This document shows positions 25,394 through 34,648 of a stretch of DNA of 64,000 nt, piece after piece. The position numbers and the translations under genes were made by a program. Every line of letters begins with the position of its first letter. Position 1 is the first letter of the stretch. Where the stretch lies: positions 62,001 to 126,000 of the forward strand of contig JBNOAI010000003.1 of NCBI GenBank assembly GCA_050283925.1, in the 5' to 3' direction. The notes beneath the pieces were generated by a model. The model ran no database searches. It saw nothing but the letters and a program-made list of their open reading frames with translations, and was not told the DNA's origin. This DNA is from ZC4RG25 sp023428365 (GTDB lineage: Bacteria > Pseudomonadota > Alphaproteobacteria > Rhizobiales > Hyphomicrobiaceae).

Positions 25394-26635
25394 TTACGTT
25401 CTATCCGGGCTATTGCTCACCTTGGTCACAACAGCCGAGCCGTGCTCCAGCGTCCGATGCACAGGGCACTTGCCCGCGATCTCGATGAGCTTCTCCTGCA
25501 GTTCCGGAGCGATCGGACCATCCACAGAAATCACGCGCTCGAACCGGTCGATCCGCCCTTCACGCCCGTCTGCTGCCGCACCGCAATCCTGGCAATGCTC
25601 CACCGGCACCTTGCCATGGGAGACGGCGACGGTGATTGCGCCGAGATCCAGCTTTTTATGGTTGGCATACATCCGCAGCGTCATGCTGGTGCAAGCGCCC
25701 AGCGCAACAGCTAGAAAATCGTAGGGATTAGGACCTGCGTCGCCGCCGCCGACGGCCACGGGCTCATCCGCTATCAACCAATGGCGGCCGACTTCGACGC
25801 TGTTCTCGAACTTGCCATTGCCGGTTTCGGAGACGACTGCGGCCTGCACCACATTCGGCGGAGGCTCCGCCTCAGCCGGAAGATACCGCGACGCCCATGC
25901 CGCGATCACGCTGGCAGCGTAGATGGCATCTTCCGGACGCGATAGCAGATGGTCGGCGTTATCGAGCGAAACGAAGCTTTTGGGGTGCTTCGCCGCTACG
26001 AAAATTGCCGTCGCGTTGTCGATGCTCACACGTTCGTCCCGCGGCGCATGGAGGATGAGCAGCGGTCGCCGCAAGCCAGCAATGTGATCGCGCATCGTTT
26101 GACCACGGGCGTCATCCACGAATTGCTTGGCTATGCGAAACGTCCGCCCTTCAAGGGACACATCGGCTTCTCCGTCGCGCTCAATATCGGCCAATCGCCC
26201 GCCGAACTCGTTGAGCACATGCGCAACATCGGAAGGCGCAGCAATCGTGGCGACCGCGCGCACTTCGGGAATCCGGTGTGCTGCAGCGAGAACAGCCGCT
26301 CCTCCGAATGAGTGGCCGATCAGCAGGCTGACCGGGCCATGGTCCGATTTCAGATGCTCGGCGGCCAGCACAAGATCCCCGACATTCGACGAGAAATTCG
26401 AGTTTGCAAACTCGCCTTCCGACGATCCGAGCCCTGTGAAATCGAAGCGCAAAACCGCGATACCCAGAGAGGCCAGTTGGCGCGCGATTTCTCTCGCCGC
26501 CTTCAGGTCCTTGGAGCAGGTGAAGCAGTGGGCAAATAAGGCGTAAGCACGCGGTTTACCGGACGGAAGATCAAGTCGAGCCGACAGCGCATCACCGGAG
26601 CTGCCTTTGAAGGTCAATCGGTTGGACGTCGTCAT
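25394..26635 (-). CDS. bifunctional alpha/beta hydrolase/OsmC family protein
   Basis: A 413-residue fusion. Residues 1-255 are an alpha/beta hydrolase with Ser109 in IGHSFGGA and the acid/His region LILHAPRDERVS and DNADHLL. Residues 270-410 are an OsmC/Ohr-like domain with Cys in GACTSMTLRMYA and GKCPVHRTL, the peroxidatic pair of the family. It probably reduces organic hydroperoxides and hydrolyses an ester, though no substrate is known. The fusion itself is widespread in proteobacteria. Confidence 0.9.
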   Translation of the reverse strand: MTTSNRLTFKGSSGDALSARLDLPSGKPRAYALFAHCFTCSKDLKAAREIARQLASLGIAVLRFDFTGLGSSEGEFANSNFSSNVGDLVLAAEHLKSDHGPVSLLIGHSFGGAAVLAAAHRIPEVRAVATIAAPSDVAHVLNEFGGRLADIERDGEADVSLEGRTFRIAKQFVDDARGQTMRDHIAGLRRPLLILHAPRDERVSIDNATAIFVAAKHPKSFVSLDNADHLLSRPEDAIYAASVIAAWASRYLPAEAEPPPNVVQAAVVSETGNGKFENSVEVGRHWLIADEPVAVGGGDAGPNPYDFLAVALGACTSMTLRMYANHKKLDLGAITVAVSHGKVPVEHCQDCGAAADGREGRIDRFERVISVDGPIAPELQEKLIEIAGKCPVHRTLEHGSAVVTKVSNSPDRT

Positions 26636-26704
26636 GATCGCCTCGATCGATGAAAGGCCGTGGAACTACAGCGAGACGCTTTGCTGTTGCGTCTCCGCAG
26701 GCAT

Positions 26705-27850
26705 CTAGGCAGAGGCGAGTTGCTTTGCCAGGATTGTCGCGGTTTTTGCGGCGCCGTCTGCATCCAGCTTAATCGCTGCTATCGGCAGAGCAATCGCCTG
26801 GTCGATAGCGGATGCCAACGCCGCAGGTTCCAGACATTCCTCAGCTAGCGTTATTCCGACCCCTTGCTCCCGAAGCAAGTGCGCGCGACGCGTCTGTTCG
26901 GTTTCCCCGCCGCGCGCGAACGGAATAAATACCGACTTGCATCCCGCGACCAGAACATCCGCGACCGTGTTGTATCCGGCCTGCGAAACGGACAGCCGCG
27001 CATGCGTGAGAACGGATGTCAGATCGGGAACAAAGTGTTCGACCGTTACGCCCGCCGCCTGTCCCAACACCGCAAGCTTGTCGAACGTGGCGTCCTCGAC
27101 ATACGGCCCCGTCAGCACCAGCCATCGCGACGACGCCAGGGACGTCAGCGGCTTGGCTGCGATTGCAGCTTCGATCAGCCCAGCGCCAACCGCACCGCCT
27201 CCAGCAGAGATGACGACGTCTGCGAGATGGCTTGGCGGCACATCCGGCGACGGCATCTGCGGTGCAACGATGCCGGAGTAATGCAGCATCTGCGCGATCT
27301 CTGACGCGAGCGGGAAGGTTTCCTCCAGCCGCGCCAGCCGAGGATCGCCATGGACGATCACGCGATCGAAATAACGCTGCAGCACGTCGACGGTCTCGCG
27401 CGCGCGTTCCGGTTTGCGGCTTTCCTGAAGAATGTCGCGGATCGATGAGAACACACGCGGCCGTGGCGATGACGCATGGATTGCCTGCAGCAACGGCATC
27501 AACTCAAATCGTACCTGCCGACGCCCAAACGGAAACGCCTCGATCAGCACGACATCCGGCCGGCATTCGGCATAGGCGGCAAGCAATTGGGTTTCGCGAT
27601 GCGCCTTGATCGTTGCATCGGCTGGCTCTCCGGTGGCTGTCACCAGCTCGGAAAAGCCCTGCGGACCAGCTTTCAGCGGCAGCAGTTGAATGACATTGAA
27701 GTCGCTGAGGTCGAGCCCGGATACCGGCACACCGCCAAGTACAAGATCAACAGCGAAGCCGGCCTCGCGCAATCCTCGCGCAATCCGCAGCGCTCGGAAC
27801 ACGTGACCGATCCCAAGCAAATGCTGCACATAAAAAAAGACGCGCTTCAC
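26705..27850 (-). CDS. GT-B glycosyltransferase, family 28-like (third gene of the trio)
   Basis: A 381-residue MurG-like GT-B enzyme. The N-terminus YVQHLLGIGHVFRALRIARG and the C-terminal SQAGYNTVADVLVAGCKSV, followed by FARGGETEQ, form the nucleotide-sugar site. Its start overlaps the stop of the middle gene by 4 bp (ATGA). With the next two genes it forms a three-gene operon for an unidentified polysaccharide or glycolipid. Confidence 0.85.
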   Translation of the reverse strand: MKRVFFYVQHLLGIGHVFRALRIARGLREAGFAVDLVLGGVPVSGLDLSDFNVIQLLPLKAGPQGFSELVTATGEPADATIKAHRETQLLAAYAECRPDVVLIEAFPFGRRQVRFELMPLLQAIHASSPRPRVFSSIRDILQESRKPERARETVDVLQRYFDRVIVHGDPRLARLEETFPLASEIAQMLHYSGIVAPQMPSPDVPPSHLADVVISAGGGAVGAGLIEAAIAAKPLTSLASSRWLVLTGPYVEDATFDKLAVLGQAAGVTVEHFVPDLTSVLTHARLSVSQAGYNTVADVLVAGCKSVFIPFARGGETEQTRRAHLLREQGVGITLAEECLEPAALASAIDQAIALPIAAIKLDADGAAKTATILAKQLASA

Positions 27851-29136
27851 TGGGCGGCTTCCAGCACACCGGCATCGCTGTCCTGAGCGAGCGATGCGTC
27901 GAACAAGGCCACAAGCTGCGTGATCCCGGCGCGCTTGTCGAACATTTCGCGCGCACGCTGTTCACCGGCCCTGCCGAGCCGCTCACGCAAGTCCGGGTCG
28001 CAGATTAGTCGCGCCAGCCCTTCTGCTAGTGCCACGCTGTCATCCGGTGGAACGAGGATGCCCGTCTCATCACTGCAAATCAGTTCAGGAATACCGCCAA
28101 CGGATGTCGACAGGCAGCAGACGCGTTGGCTCTGCGCCTCGACCAGCACGTTCGGCAAACCGTCACGGTCACCGTTATCCGCGACCCGGCTGGGCAGCAC
28201 GAACACGTCCGCCTCACGATAAGCATCCAGAACAGCCGCCTGATCCTGCGCTCCGCGCCACGTGATCCGATCCGCCAGGCCAAGCGCTTTCGCGCGCTCC
28301 TTCAGCGTCTTGAGCAATTCGCCGCCGCCGATGTGGACCAAATTCCATTGCAAATCCATCGGCAGCTGAGACAGAGCGTCGAGCAGCAGACCATAGCCCT
28401 TCTTCTCCACCGCACGGCCGACCGTCAGCAGCCTGACAGGATGGTTCGGGTCGCGCCCGTCAGCCTTGGAGGCCTCACGCAGATTGCGGCCGAAGCGGTC
28501 GAGGTTGAGCCCATGATACACAAGCCGCACATGCCCAGGTTCCGGCGCGAGGCTCGCAAGCCGCTGGTATCCGACGTCTGTGCAGGTCACGCCCCAGCGC
28601 GCCGAAGCCAGATTGGCGCGCAACTCCCAGTCCGGCGATGTCCAGATGTCCTTGGCGTGCGCCGAGCAGCTCCACGGCAGTCCCGTCATCAGATGCGTGT
28701 AACGGGTGACGGCTGACGGTGTATGGATGAAGTGAGCATAGAGCCAGCGCGCATCGGCGGGCATTTCTGAGGCCAGCACAGCCGCCTGTCCGAACCGGCG
28801 GAAACGATTAGGGCTGAAATCGCGCTTCAGATCGGACAGCCACGTTTTGAATGCTTGCCGGAAACCGGGCCGACGTGCCGACCGCACCAGCCCACGAAGC
28901 ACCCGGAACGGAGCGTGATAGAGATACTCGGGCAGATACAGAACCGGCGCCTCGATCGCGCGATGCACAGGATGCGAGATCGGATCGGTCGGATGCCGCA
29001 TCGAGGCAATCATCAGCCGTAATCCGGATTGCTCCAGACCAAGCAGTTCCTCAGCGATGAAGGTCTCCGACAGGCGCGGATAGCCCTTGACGACGACAAC
29101 GATCAAGCCGTCCCGCGACACCGAAATCTCCGTCAA
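27847..29136 (-). CDS. glycosyltransferase family 4 protein (middle gene of the trio)
   Basis: A 429-residue GT-B enzyme. Characteristic GT4 segments are LLTVGRAVEKKGYGLLLDAL, then VLPSRVADNGDRDGLPNVLV and ICSDETGILVPPDD; the E-x7-E-type site is replaced by DGLPNVLVEA. A short hydrophobic stretch is absent, so it is probably a cytosolic, membrane-associated enzyme. It overlaps both neighbours by 4 bp. Confidence 0.88.
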   Translation of the reverse strand: MTEISVSRDGLIVVVVKGYPRLSETFIAEELLGLEQSGLRLMIASMRHPTDPISHPVHRAIEAPVLYLPEYLYHAPFRVLRGLVRSARRPGFRQAFKTWLSDLKRDFSPNRFRRFGQAAVLASEMPADARWLYAHFIHTPSAVTRYTHLMTGLPWSCSAHAKDIWTSPDWELRANLASARWGVTCTDVGYQRLASLAPEPGHVRLVYHGLNLDRFGRNLREASKADGRDPNHPVRLLTVGRAVEKKGYGLLLDALSQLPMDLQWNLVHIGGGELLKTLKERAKALGLADRITWRGAQDQAAVLDAYREADVFVLPSRVADNGDRDGLPNVLVEAQSQRVCCLSTSVGGIPELICSDETGILVPPDDSVALAEGLARLICDPDLRERLGRAGEQRAREMFDKRAGITQLVALFDASLAQDSDAGVLEAAQ

Positions 29137-30371
29137 GCCGGTGCCGCGACAGGAAGCGGGTGCGCCACTTCGATATAGATCCCGACCATCTCGGCGATAG
29201 CCTCCAGGCCGCCCAAGTCAACACCCGCACCCCGCTCCGACGGCAGCGGCCGGGTCGGCAGGCGGCGTAACGCGCGCGCCATCAACCGGGGATCACTCGC
29301 GGCATGGGAATCGAGCGTGTCGACAAGCCCCAGCTCGGCAGCCCGAGTCGCGCGGATTTGCTGCTCGCGCCGCGGCTTACTGCGCGGCACCAACAACGCG
29401 CGCTTATCGAACGAAAGAATCTCGCAGAACGTGTTGTATCCGCCCATGCTGACGATGGCACTGGCGCGCGTCATAATAGTCTCGATCTGGCTTTCGAAAT
29501 CGAGCACCGTGACGTTCGGAAGCTGACGGGCGCGCTCGCGAATTTCCTCGCGCTCCTCCGCCACCATGAAAGGCCCCAGGATCATCACGAGCGGAAAATC
29601 CAGCGTACGGTCATATTCGCGCGCGGCCAGGACCTGCCGCATCAGCGGTCCGCCATCGCCACCGCCGCCGGCCGTGACCAGGATAAAGTCGTCCGGAAGA
29701 TCCAACGAACGCGGATTGTTCAGACGCGGAACGTTGCGGTTCAGATGGCCGGTGAACGTCATCCTGGACCTCACGGATACAGGGACATCCAGACCGTTCA
29801 GCGGATCCCAGAAGTTCCGGCTGCCGTAAACCCAGATCGCGTCGTATAGCTCCTCGATCCGGCGCAAGGCGTCGGTCCGCTGCCATTCCAGCTTGACCTG
29901 CTCCGGAGCATCCAGCACCTCACGCAGCCCCAGAACCAGCGTCGTCCCCCGCTCCCGCAGCATCGTGAGGGTCTGCTCCAGTTCGCCCCGAAGGCCAAGC
30001 GGTTCCTTGTCTACGATAAAGATGTTTGGACGGTACAGATCCGCCGTCTGCCGGATGATGGCGCGCCGCATCTCCAGCGTTTCGGCGAGATCGATATGCT
30101 GCGCCAGGGAGGTATACTCCCCATTGTAGAGCTTGATAACGCTGGGAATTTTTATGAAATCGACACGTGCCCGGAAGTCGAACGCACCGGCGATCGATGA
30201 TCCGGAGATAATAAGAACCTGCAACCCCTTGAACCGCTCGACCAGGGCATGGGCGATCTCACGGCAGCGGCGCAGATGTCCCAGCCCGAACGTGTCGTGG
30301 CTGTACATCAGCACGCGTGCATTTTCATGTCGTCTCATGAAATCGCCGTAGAAATCCGCATCGTAGAACAT
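29133..30371 (-). CDS. GT-B glycosyltransferase, family 28-like (first gene of the trio)
   Basis: A 412-residue protein. The opening RVLMYSHDTFGLGHLRRCRE and the late SMGGYNTFCEILSFDKRALL mark the two Rossmann domains of a MurG-like glycosyltransferase, and VTAGGGGDGG lies in between. It resembles the third gene of the trio in layout (GxGH near the N-terminus, GGYNT near the C-terminus), so the two may be old paralogues. An alternative start is the ATG at 30338. No strong ribosome site was found for either. Confidence 0.82.
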   Translation of the reverse strand: MFYDADFYGDFMRRHENARVLMYSHDTFGLGHLRRCREIAHALVERFKGLQVLIISGSSIAGAFDFRARVDFIKIPSVIKLYNGEYTSLAQHIDLAETLEMRRAIIRQTADLYRPNIFIVDKEPLGLRGELEQTLTMLRERGTTLVLGLREVLDAPEQVKLEWQRTDALRRIEELYDAIWVYGSRNFWDPLNGLDVPVSVRSRMTFTGHLNRNVPRLNNPRSLDLPDDFILVTAGGGGDGGPLMRQVLAAREYDRTLDFPLVMILGPFMVAEEREEIRERARQLPNVTVLDFESQIETIMTRASAIVSMGGYNTFCEILSFDKRALLVPRSKPRREQQIRATRAAELGLVDTLDSHAASDPRLMARALRRLPTRPLPSERGAGVDLGGLEAIAEMVGIYIEVAHPLPVAAPA

Positions 30372-30527
30372 GGTTCACACGTTTCGGTGAGGCGGGCGAT
30401 CTGTGCTGTGCCCGGATGATTGCGATTGCCCCTCGTAACGTTATGCACCTGCATTCGTTTCAATTCGCTATCAGCCGTCAACCTGAATCTCGGGTGCGGC
30501 CGGCATCATGCGGACTTGGTTGCGTAA

Positions 30528-31706
30528 TCATTTATAGGGATCAGCGGCATCGCGTAGTCCATCCCCAAAAAAGTTGAACGCCAGCACCACCAGAATGACG
30601 GGGACTGCGGGTAGCAGCAACCAGGGATAGAGCGCGACAATATTAATGTTCTGCGCCTCGGTCAGCAGAACACCCCAGCTCGTGATTGGCGGACGCAATC
30701 CGAGCCCCAGGAAGCTCAAGGCCGTCTCGCCCAGGATCATGCTCGGAATAGCCAGCGTTGCACTGGCAATCAGATGGCTCATGAAACCGGGCACCAGGTG
30801 ACGTCCAACGATACGCGGCGCTCCAGCTCCCATCAGCTGCGCCGCCAGCACATAATCCTCCTCGCGCAGCGACAGCAGCTTCGATCGTACCGCCCGGGCC
30901 AGCCCCGTCCAATCAATCAGACCTAAAATGACTGTGATGGCGAAGTAGACGACCATCGGGCTCCACGTCACCGGCATGATCGCGGCAAGCGCCAGCCAAA
31001 GCGGGATCGACGGCAGCGATTGCAGCACCTCGATGATCCGTTGCACCACAAGATCGACGGCTCCGCCGTAGTAGCCAGCGATCCCGCCGAAGAACAGTCC
31101 AAGCACAAAGCTGATCGTCACGCCGATCAGGCCGATGGTCAGCGATATGCGCGCCCCGTAAATGATACGGGACAGCATATCCCGGCCCAGCCTGTCGGTC
31201 CCCAGAAGGAACAGCGTGCCGTCCTTCGCCGGACAGAACAGGTGGACGTTGCTCTCGAACAGCCCCCAGAAATTGTAGCTGTCACCGCGGCAGAAGAACC
31301 GGATCGGGTGAACGGTCGTTCGGTCGGTCCAATACTCGCGCTTCAGGTTGACCATGTTCAGCGTGTACCGCTGCCCATACACGAACGGACCGATGAACTG
31401 GCCGTCGTGGAACAGGTGGATCTGCTGCGGCGGCGCGTAGATGCGGTCGATGTTCCGGGTCTGGTAGTGGTAAGGCGCGAGAAACTCCGAGATCAGAATA
31501 CTGGCATAGAGCAATGCCAGGAAGATGCCGGACGCCAGCGCCACCCGGTGCCGCTTGAACTTCCACCACATCAGCCGCCACTGAGAAGCGAGATAGACGC
31601 GCTCCTGCGCCGGCGTCAGGCGCTCGATCGATCGCGGATCGAAGGGCTTATCCGAAACGTAATGCGGCAGGCTCTCTCCGGCCGGGGGCAGAGACTGGCT
31701 TGTCAT
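30528..31706 (-). CDS. peptide-type ABC transporter permease (OppC/YejE type)
   Basis: A 392-residue inner-membrane permease. A first helix at about residues 57-75 is followed by an unusually long periplasmic insertion (about 80-175) containing CRGDSYNFWGLFESNVHLFC. The core then has LLGTDRLGRDMLSRI and five more helices. The ATG overlaps the stop of the OppB-type gene. It is the last gene of a four-gene importer running from 36547 to 30528. Confidence 0.9.
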   Translation of the reverse strand: MTSQSLPPAGESLPHYVSDKPFDPRSIERLTPAQERVYLASQWRLMWWKFKRHRVALASGIFLALLYASILISEFLAPYHYQTRNIDRIYAPPQQIHLFHDGQFIGPFVYGQRYTLNMVNLKREYWTDRTTVHPIRFFCRGDSYNFWGLFESNVHLFCPAKDGTLFLLGTDRLGRDMLSRIIYGARISLTIGLIGVTISFVLGLFFGGIAGYYGGAVDLVVQRIIEVLQSLPSIPLWLALAAIMPVTWSPMVVYFAITVILGLIDWTGLARAVRSKLLSLREEDYVLAAQLMGAGAPRIVGRHLVPGFMSHLIASATLAIPSMILGETALSFLGLGLRPPITSWGVLLTEAQNINIVALYPWLLLPAVPVILVVLAFNFFGDGLRDAADPYK

Positions 31707-32701
31707 TTGGTGCTCTTGCCCTGCAGGCGGATACGAGGATCGAGAAATGCGAGAGCGATGTCCGACAACAGCACGCCGATCACCGTCAGAAGCGCCAGAA
31801 GCATCAGGAACGAACCCGCCAGATACATATCCTGGCTCTGAAGGGCTTTGATCAGCATCGGACCGGTCGTTTCCAGCGACAGCACGATGGCCACGATCTC
31901 CGCGCCGGAAATCACCTCCGGCAGGATGCCGCCAATGCCGCCGACGAAGAAGTTCAGCGACGACCGCAGCGGATATTTCACCAGCGCCTTGAACGGATGC
32001 AGCCCCTTTGCCTTCGCGGTCACGACATACTGCTTTTGGAGTTCATCCAGAAGGTTGGCACGGATCTTCCGGATCATCCCCGCCGTCCCGGCCAAGCCGA
32101 TCACGATCACCGGGATCCACATATGTTCGAGGATCGACTTGAATTTGGCCCAGCTCATCGACTGATCAATGAACTCAGGCGCCATCAGATGTCCGATGGA
32201 CGTTCCGAACAGCACGTTGGCGAGATACATCAGGACCAGCGCCAGCAGAAAGTTGGGCACGGCAATGCCAAGCAGCCCGAAGAACGTCAGACCGTAGTCA
32301 CCCCAGCTATATTGGTGGGTAGCTGAATAAATGCCGATCGGAAACGCGATCAGCCAGGTCAGCACAATCGTCGCGAACGATACCAGGATCGTCAGGAATA
32401 TTCGGCTGCCGACAAGATCGCTGACTGGCAACTGATACTCGAAAGAGTACCCCATATCGCCCTGCACCAACCCAGCCAGCCAAAGGAAGTAGCGCTCGAC
32501 CGGGCTCTTATCGAAGCCGTACTCCTGTTTCAGAAACTCGATCTTGGCTTTGTCGGCGCCCTCACCTTGTGCTTCCAGCTCCGCGATGTAGCTCTCGAAG
32601 TAGTCGCCCGGAGGCAGCTCCATGATCGTAAAAATCAACGCGCTGGTCAGCAGCAGCGTCGGGATCATGATCAGGATGCGACGGATGATGAAGAGCAGCA
32701 T
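31703..32701 (-). CDS. peptide-type ABC transporter permease (OppB/YejB type)
   Basis: A 332-residue permease. The N-terminal helix (IRRILIMIPTLLLTSALIF) and the six-helix core with TAGMIRKIRANLLDEL are typical of the OppB family. It starts 2 bp after the binding-protein gene and overlaps the OppC-type gene by 4 bp. Confidence 0.92.
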   Translation of the reverse strand: MLLFIIRRILIMIPTLLLTSALIFTIMELPPGDYFESYIAELEAQGEGADKAKIEFLKQEYGFDKSPVERYFLWLAGLVQGDMGYSFEYQLPVSDLVGSRIFLTILVSFATIVLTWLIAFPIGIYSATHQYSWGDYGLTFFGLLGIAVPNFLLALVLMYLANVLFGTSIGHLMAPEFIDQSMSWAKFKSILEHMWIPVIVIGLAGTAGMIRKIRANLLDELQKQYVVTAKAKGLHPFKALVKYPLRSSLNFFVGGIGGILPEVISGAEIVAIVLSLETTGPMLIKALQSQDMYLAGSFLMLLALLTVIGVLLSDIALAFLDPRIRLQGKSTK

Positions 32702-32703
32702 GG

Positions 32704-34632
32704 CTACTGGGTGACCTCGCGAAACCAGAAGGTATCCGGCAGGTAGCGTCCGAAAAATCCTCCGGGCTCAAATGTCCAGATGCCTTCATCAGGTATGTTC
32801 ACCAGTGTGCGGGCGACAATGATCGGCTGACGCGTCCCGTTGACCGTTCCGATGGTGAACACCTGATCGGCGTGGATGGCGAGCATCTGATGCCAGATCG
32901 CCTTACGCTCTTCGGTCGTGGTTGAGCTGCGCCACTGCTTCCAAAGCTCGACAAGCTTTTGAACTTCGGGAAGGTCCGTAGGTTCGCCGACCTTGCCCTT
33001 CTCCTCGTAATATTGCCCCCACTTCGACCATTGAAGCTGCGCAACCGTCGTCGGAGCCAATTCATCGGGGCTCATCTCCGGCGTCGCGATCGCGTTGTCG
33101 AAGCCTTTCCAGACCATCATCACCGCATTGCCTGCTTGGACACGCTTGCGAAAGAGATCGCGCTGCATAGGCCGGACGTAGATCTTGATTCCGATATCCA
33201 TCCAGGTGTCGCGGATCAAGGCAAGGACGTCGGACTCCTCGGTGCTCTCGCCTGCGGTTTCGATGATGATCTCCGCACGTCGCCCATCGGGCAGGAAGCG
33301 GATGCCGTCGGTATCCCGCTTGCTGATACCCGCTTCATCAAGAAGACGATTGGCGAGCTTGAGATCGAATTGCGCCCAGGCCGTCTGGAACTCTTTTTTG
33401 AAGACAGGGCTTTGCGGCAGCATCGTATTAGAGCTGGGGCGCGCCAATCCGTAAAAGATCGCCTGATTGATTTCGTGCCGGTCGATCGCCACCGATAGCG
33501 CGCGCCGCACCCGCACATCGCGCCACAAGGCCCGCCAAACGGCATCGGTCGTGTTGAAGTTGGGCAGCAACGCGATGCGAGATCCCTCGCCTGCTTCCCA
33601 TAGCTTCACCTTCAGCCGATCCTGCAGTTCGGCTTCCTTCAGGAAGGTGTAATTGTCGAAACGGATGTAGCGCGCTTGAAGATCAGCCTCGCCCGTGCCG
33701 GCCTGGGCTGCAATCAGCGAGCTCGCTGCGATGGACACCACAACTTCATCGACGTAGGGAAGCTGCCGCCCCTGGGCGTCGATCCTGTGGAAGTAGGGAT
33801 TGCGTTTGAACAGAAAACGGCCGCTCGGCGGGGTCGTGCTGTTGCACCATGGATCGAGGCACGGAATATCCGGGTTCTCCGGCCGATACATGCGCGACTT
33901 GCGCTCATGAAGCGCGCTCCAACTGCGCACGCGCTCCGCTTTCACCAACGCATCCAGCGCTTCCGGCCCCACATACTTGGCGTGGTACTGCTTCAGATAG
34001 TGGGCCGGTGCATAGATATAGAGCGGGCGGGCCCCCGCGAGAGCCGGAAGAAACGATGGATTGGGCTCCGACCACGTATAGCGCACGGTCAGCGGATCGA
34101 TGATCTCGACGGTGGGTGGCTTGCCATCGACCAGCATCTCGATCGGCGGACCGGTAAGCCACAACTTGCCATTGTTGACCATGTCCTCCCAGAAATATCG
34201 GAAGTCCTCCGTCGTGAACGGATGGCCATCAGACCAGCGGTGCCCTGCGCGCAAATGCAGCGTGAAGCTCCGCCCCTCGACGACATCAACTTTGGCCAGG
34301 ATATCCGCCACGAGATTGAGGTTCTGATCGTAACCAACGAGGCGCGCATAGTTATTGACCACGATCATGCGCAGGTCGCGCTGGTCTCCGATCAGCGTCC
34401 GGATCTGACCGCCATGCCGGCCAGGCTCGCGTCCCATTTTTTCCAAGTCGATGACCCGGGGATCCAGGGGAACGCGTTCCGCGATGGGCGGCAGCTTACC
34501 GGCTTCGACCTCGGGAAGCAGCGAGGGCGTTTCAATCAATTCACGCGCCTGGGCCGGTCCGGCAATACAGCCGATGACGACGACGGCCCAAACTGCTGCA
34601 ACCATGCGAGCGGCTTGCGATACGTAGATCAT
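32704..34632 (-). CDS. peptide-type ABC transporter substrate-binding protein (SBP family 5)
   Basis: A 642-residue periplasmic protein. The signal peptide begins MIYVSQAARMVAAVWAVVV with likely cleavage after GPAQA. A family 5 core follows (FTLHLRAGHRWSDGHPFTTE, VRRALSVAIDRHEIN). The ATG at 34632 is preferred since it opens the signal peptide and follows GGAG; a longer frame to 34692 would overlap the ATPase gene. At 640 residues it is larger than classic OppA (about 540), as in YejA-like proteins. Confidence 0.9.
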   Translation of the reverse strand: MIYVSQAARMVAAVWAVVVIGCIAGPAQARELIETPSLLPEVEAGKLPPIAERVPLDPRVIDLEKMGREPGRHGGQIRTLIGDQRDLRMIVVNNYARLVGYDQNLNLVADILAKVDVVEGRSFTLHLRAGHRWSDGHPFTTEDFRYFWEDMVNNGKLWLTGPPIEMLVDGKPPTVEIIDPLTVRYTWSEPNPSFLPALAGARPLYIYAPAHYLKQYHAKYVGPEALDALVKAERVRSWSALHERKSRMYRPENPDIPCLDPWCNSTTPPSGRFLFKRNPYFHRIDAQGRQLPYVDEVVVSIAASSLIAAQAGTGEADLQARYIRFDNYTFLKEAELQDRLKVKLWEAGEGSRIALLPNFNTTDAVWRALWRDVRVRRALSVAIDRHEINQAIFYGLARPSSNTMLPQSPVFKKEFQTAWAQFDLKLANRLLDEAGISKRDTDGIRFLPDGRRAEIIIETAGESTEESDVLALIRDTWMDIGIKIYVRPMQRDLFRKRVQAGNAVMMVWKGFDNAIATPEMSPDELAPTTVAQLQWSKWGQYYEEKGKVGEPTDLPEVQKLVELWKQWRSSTTTEERKAIWHQMLAIHADQVFTIGTVNGTRQPIIVARTLVNIPDEGIWTFEPGGFFGRYLPDTFWFREVTQ

Positions 34633-34648
34633 TGCTGCGATCTCCGCT

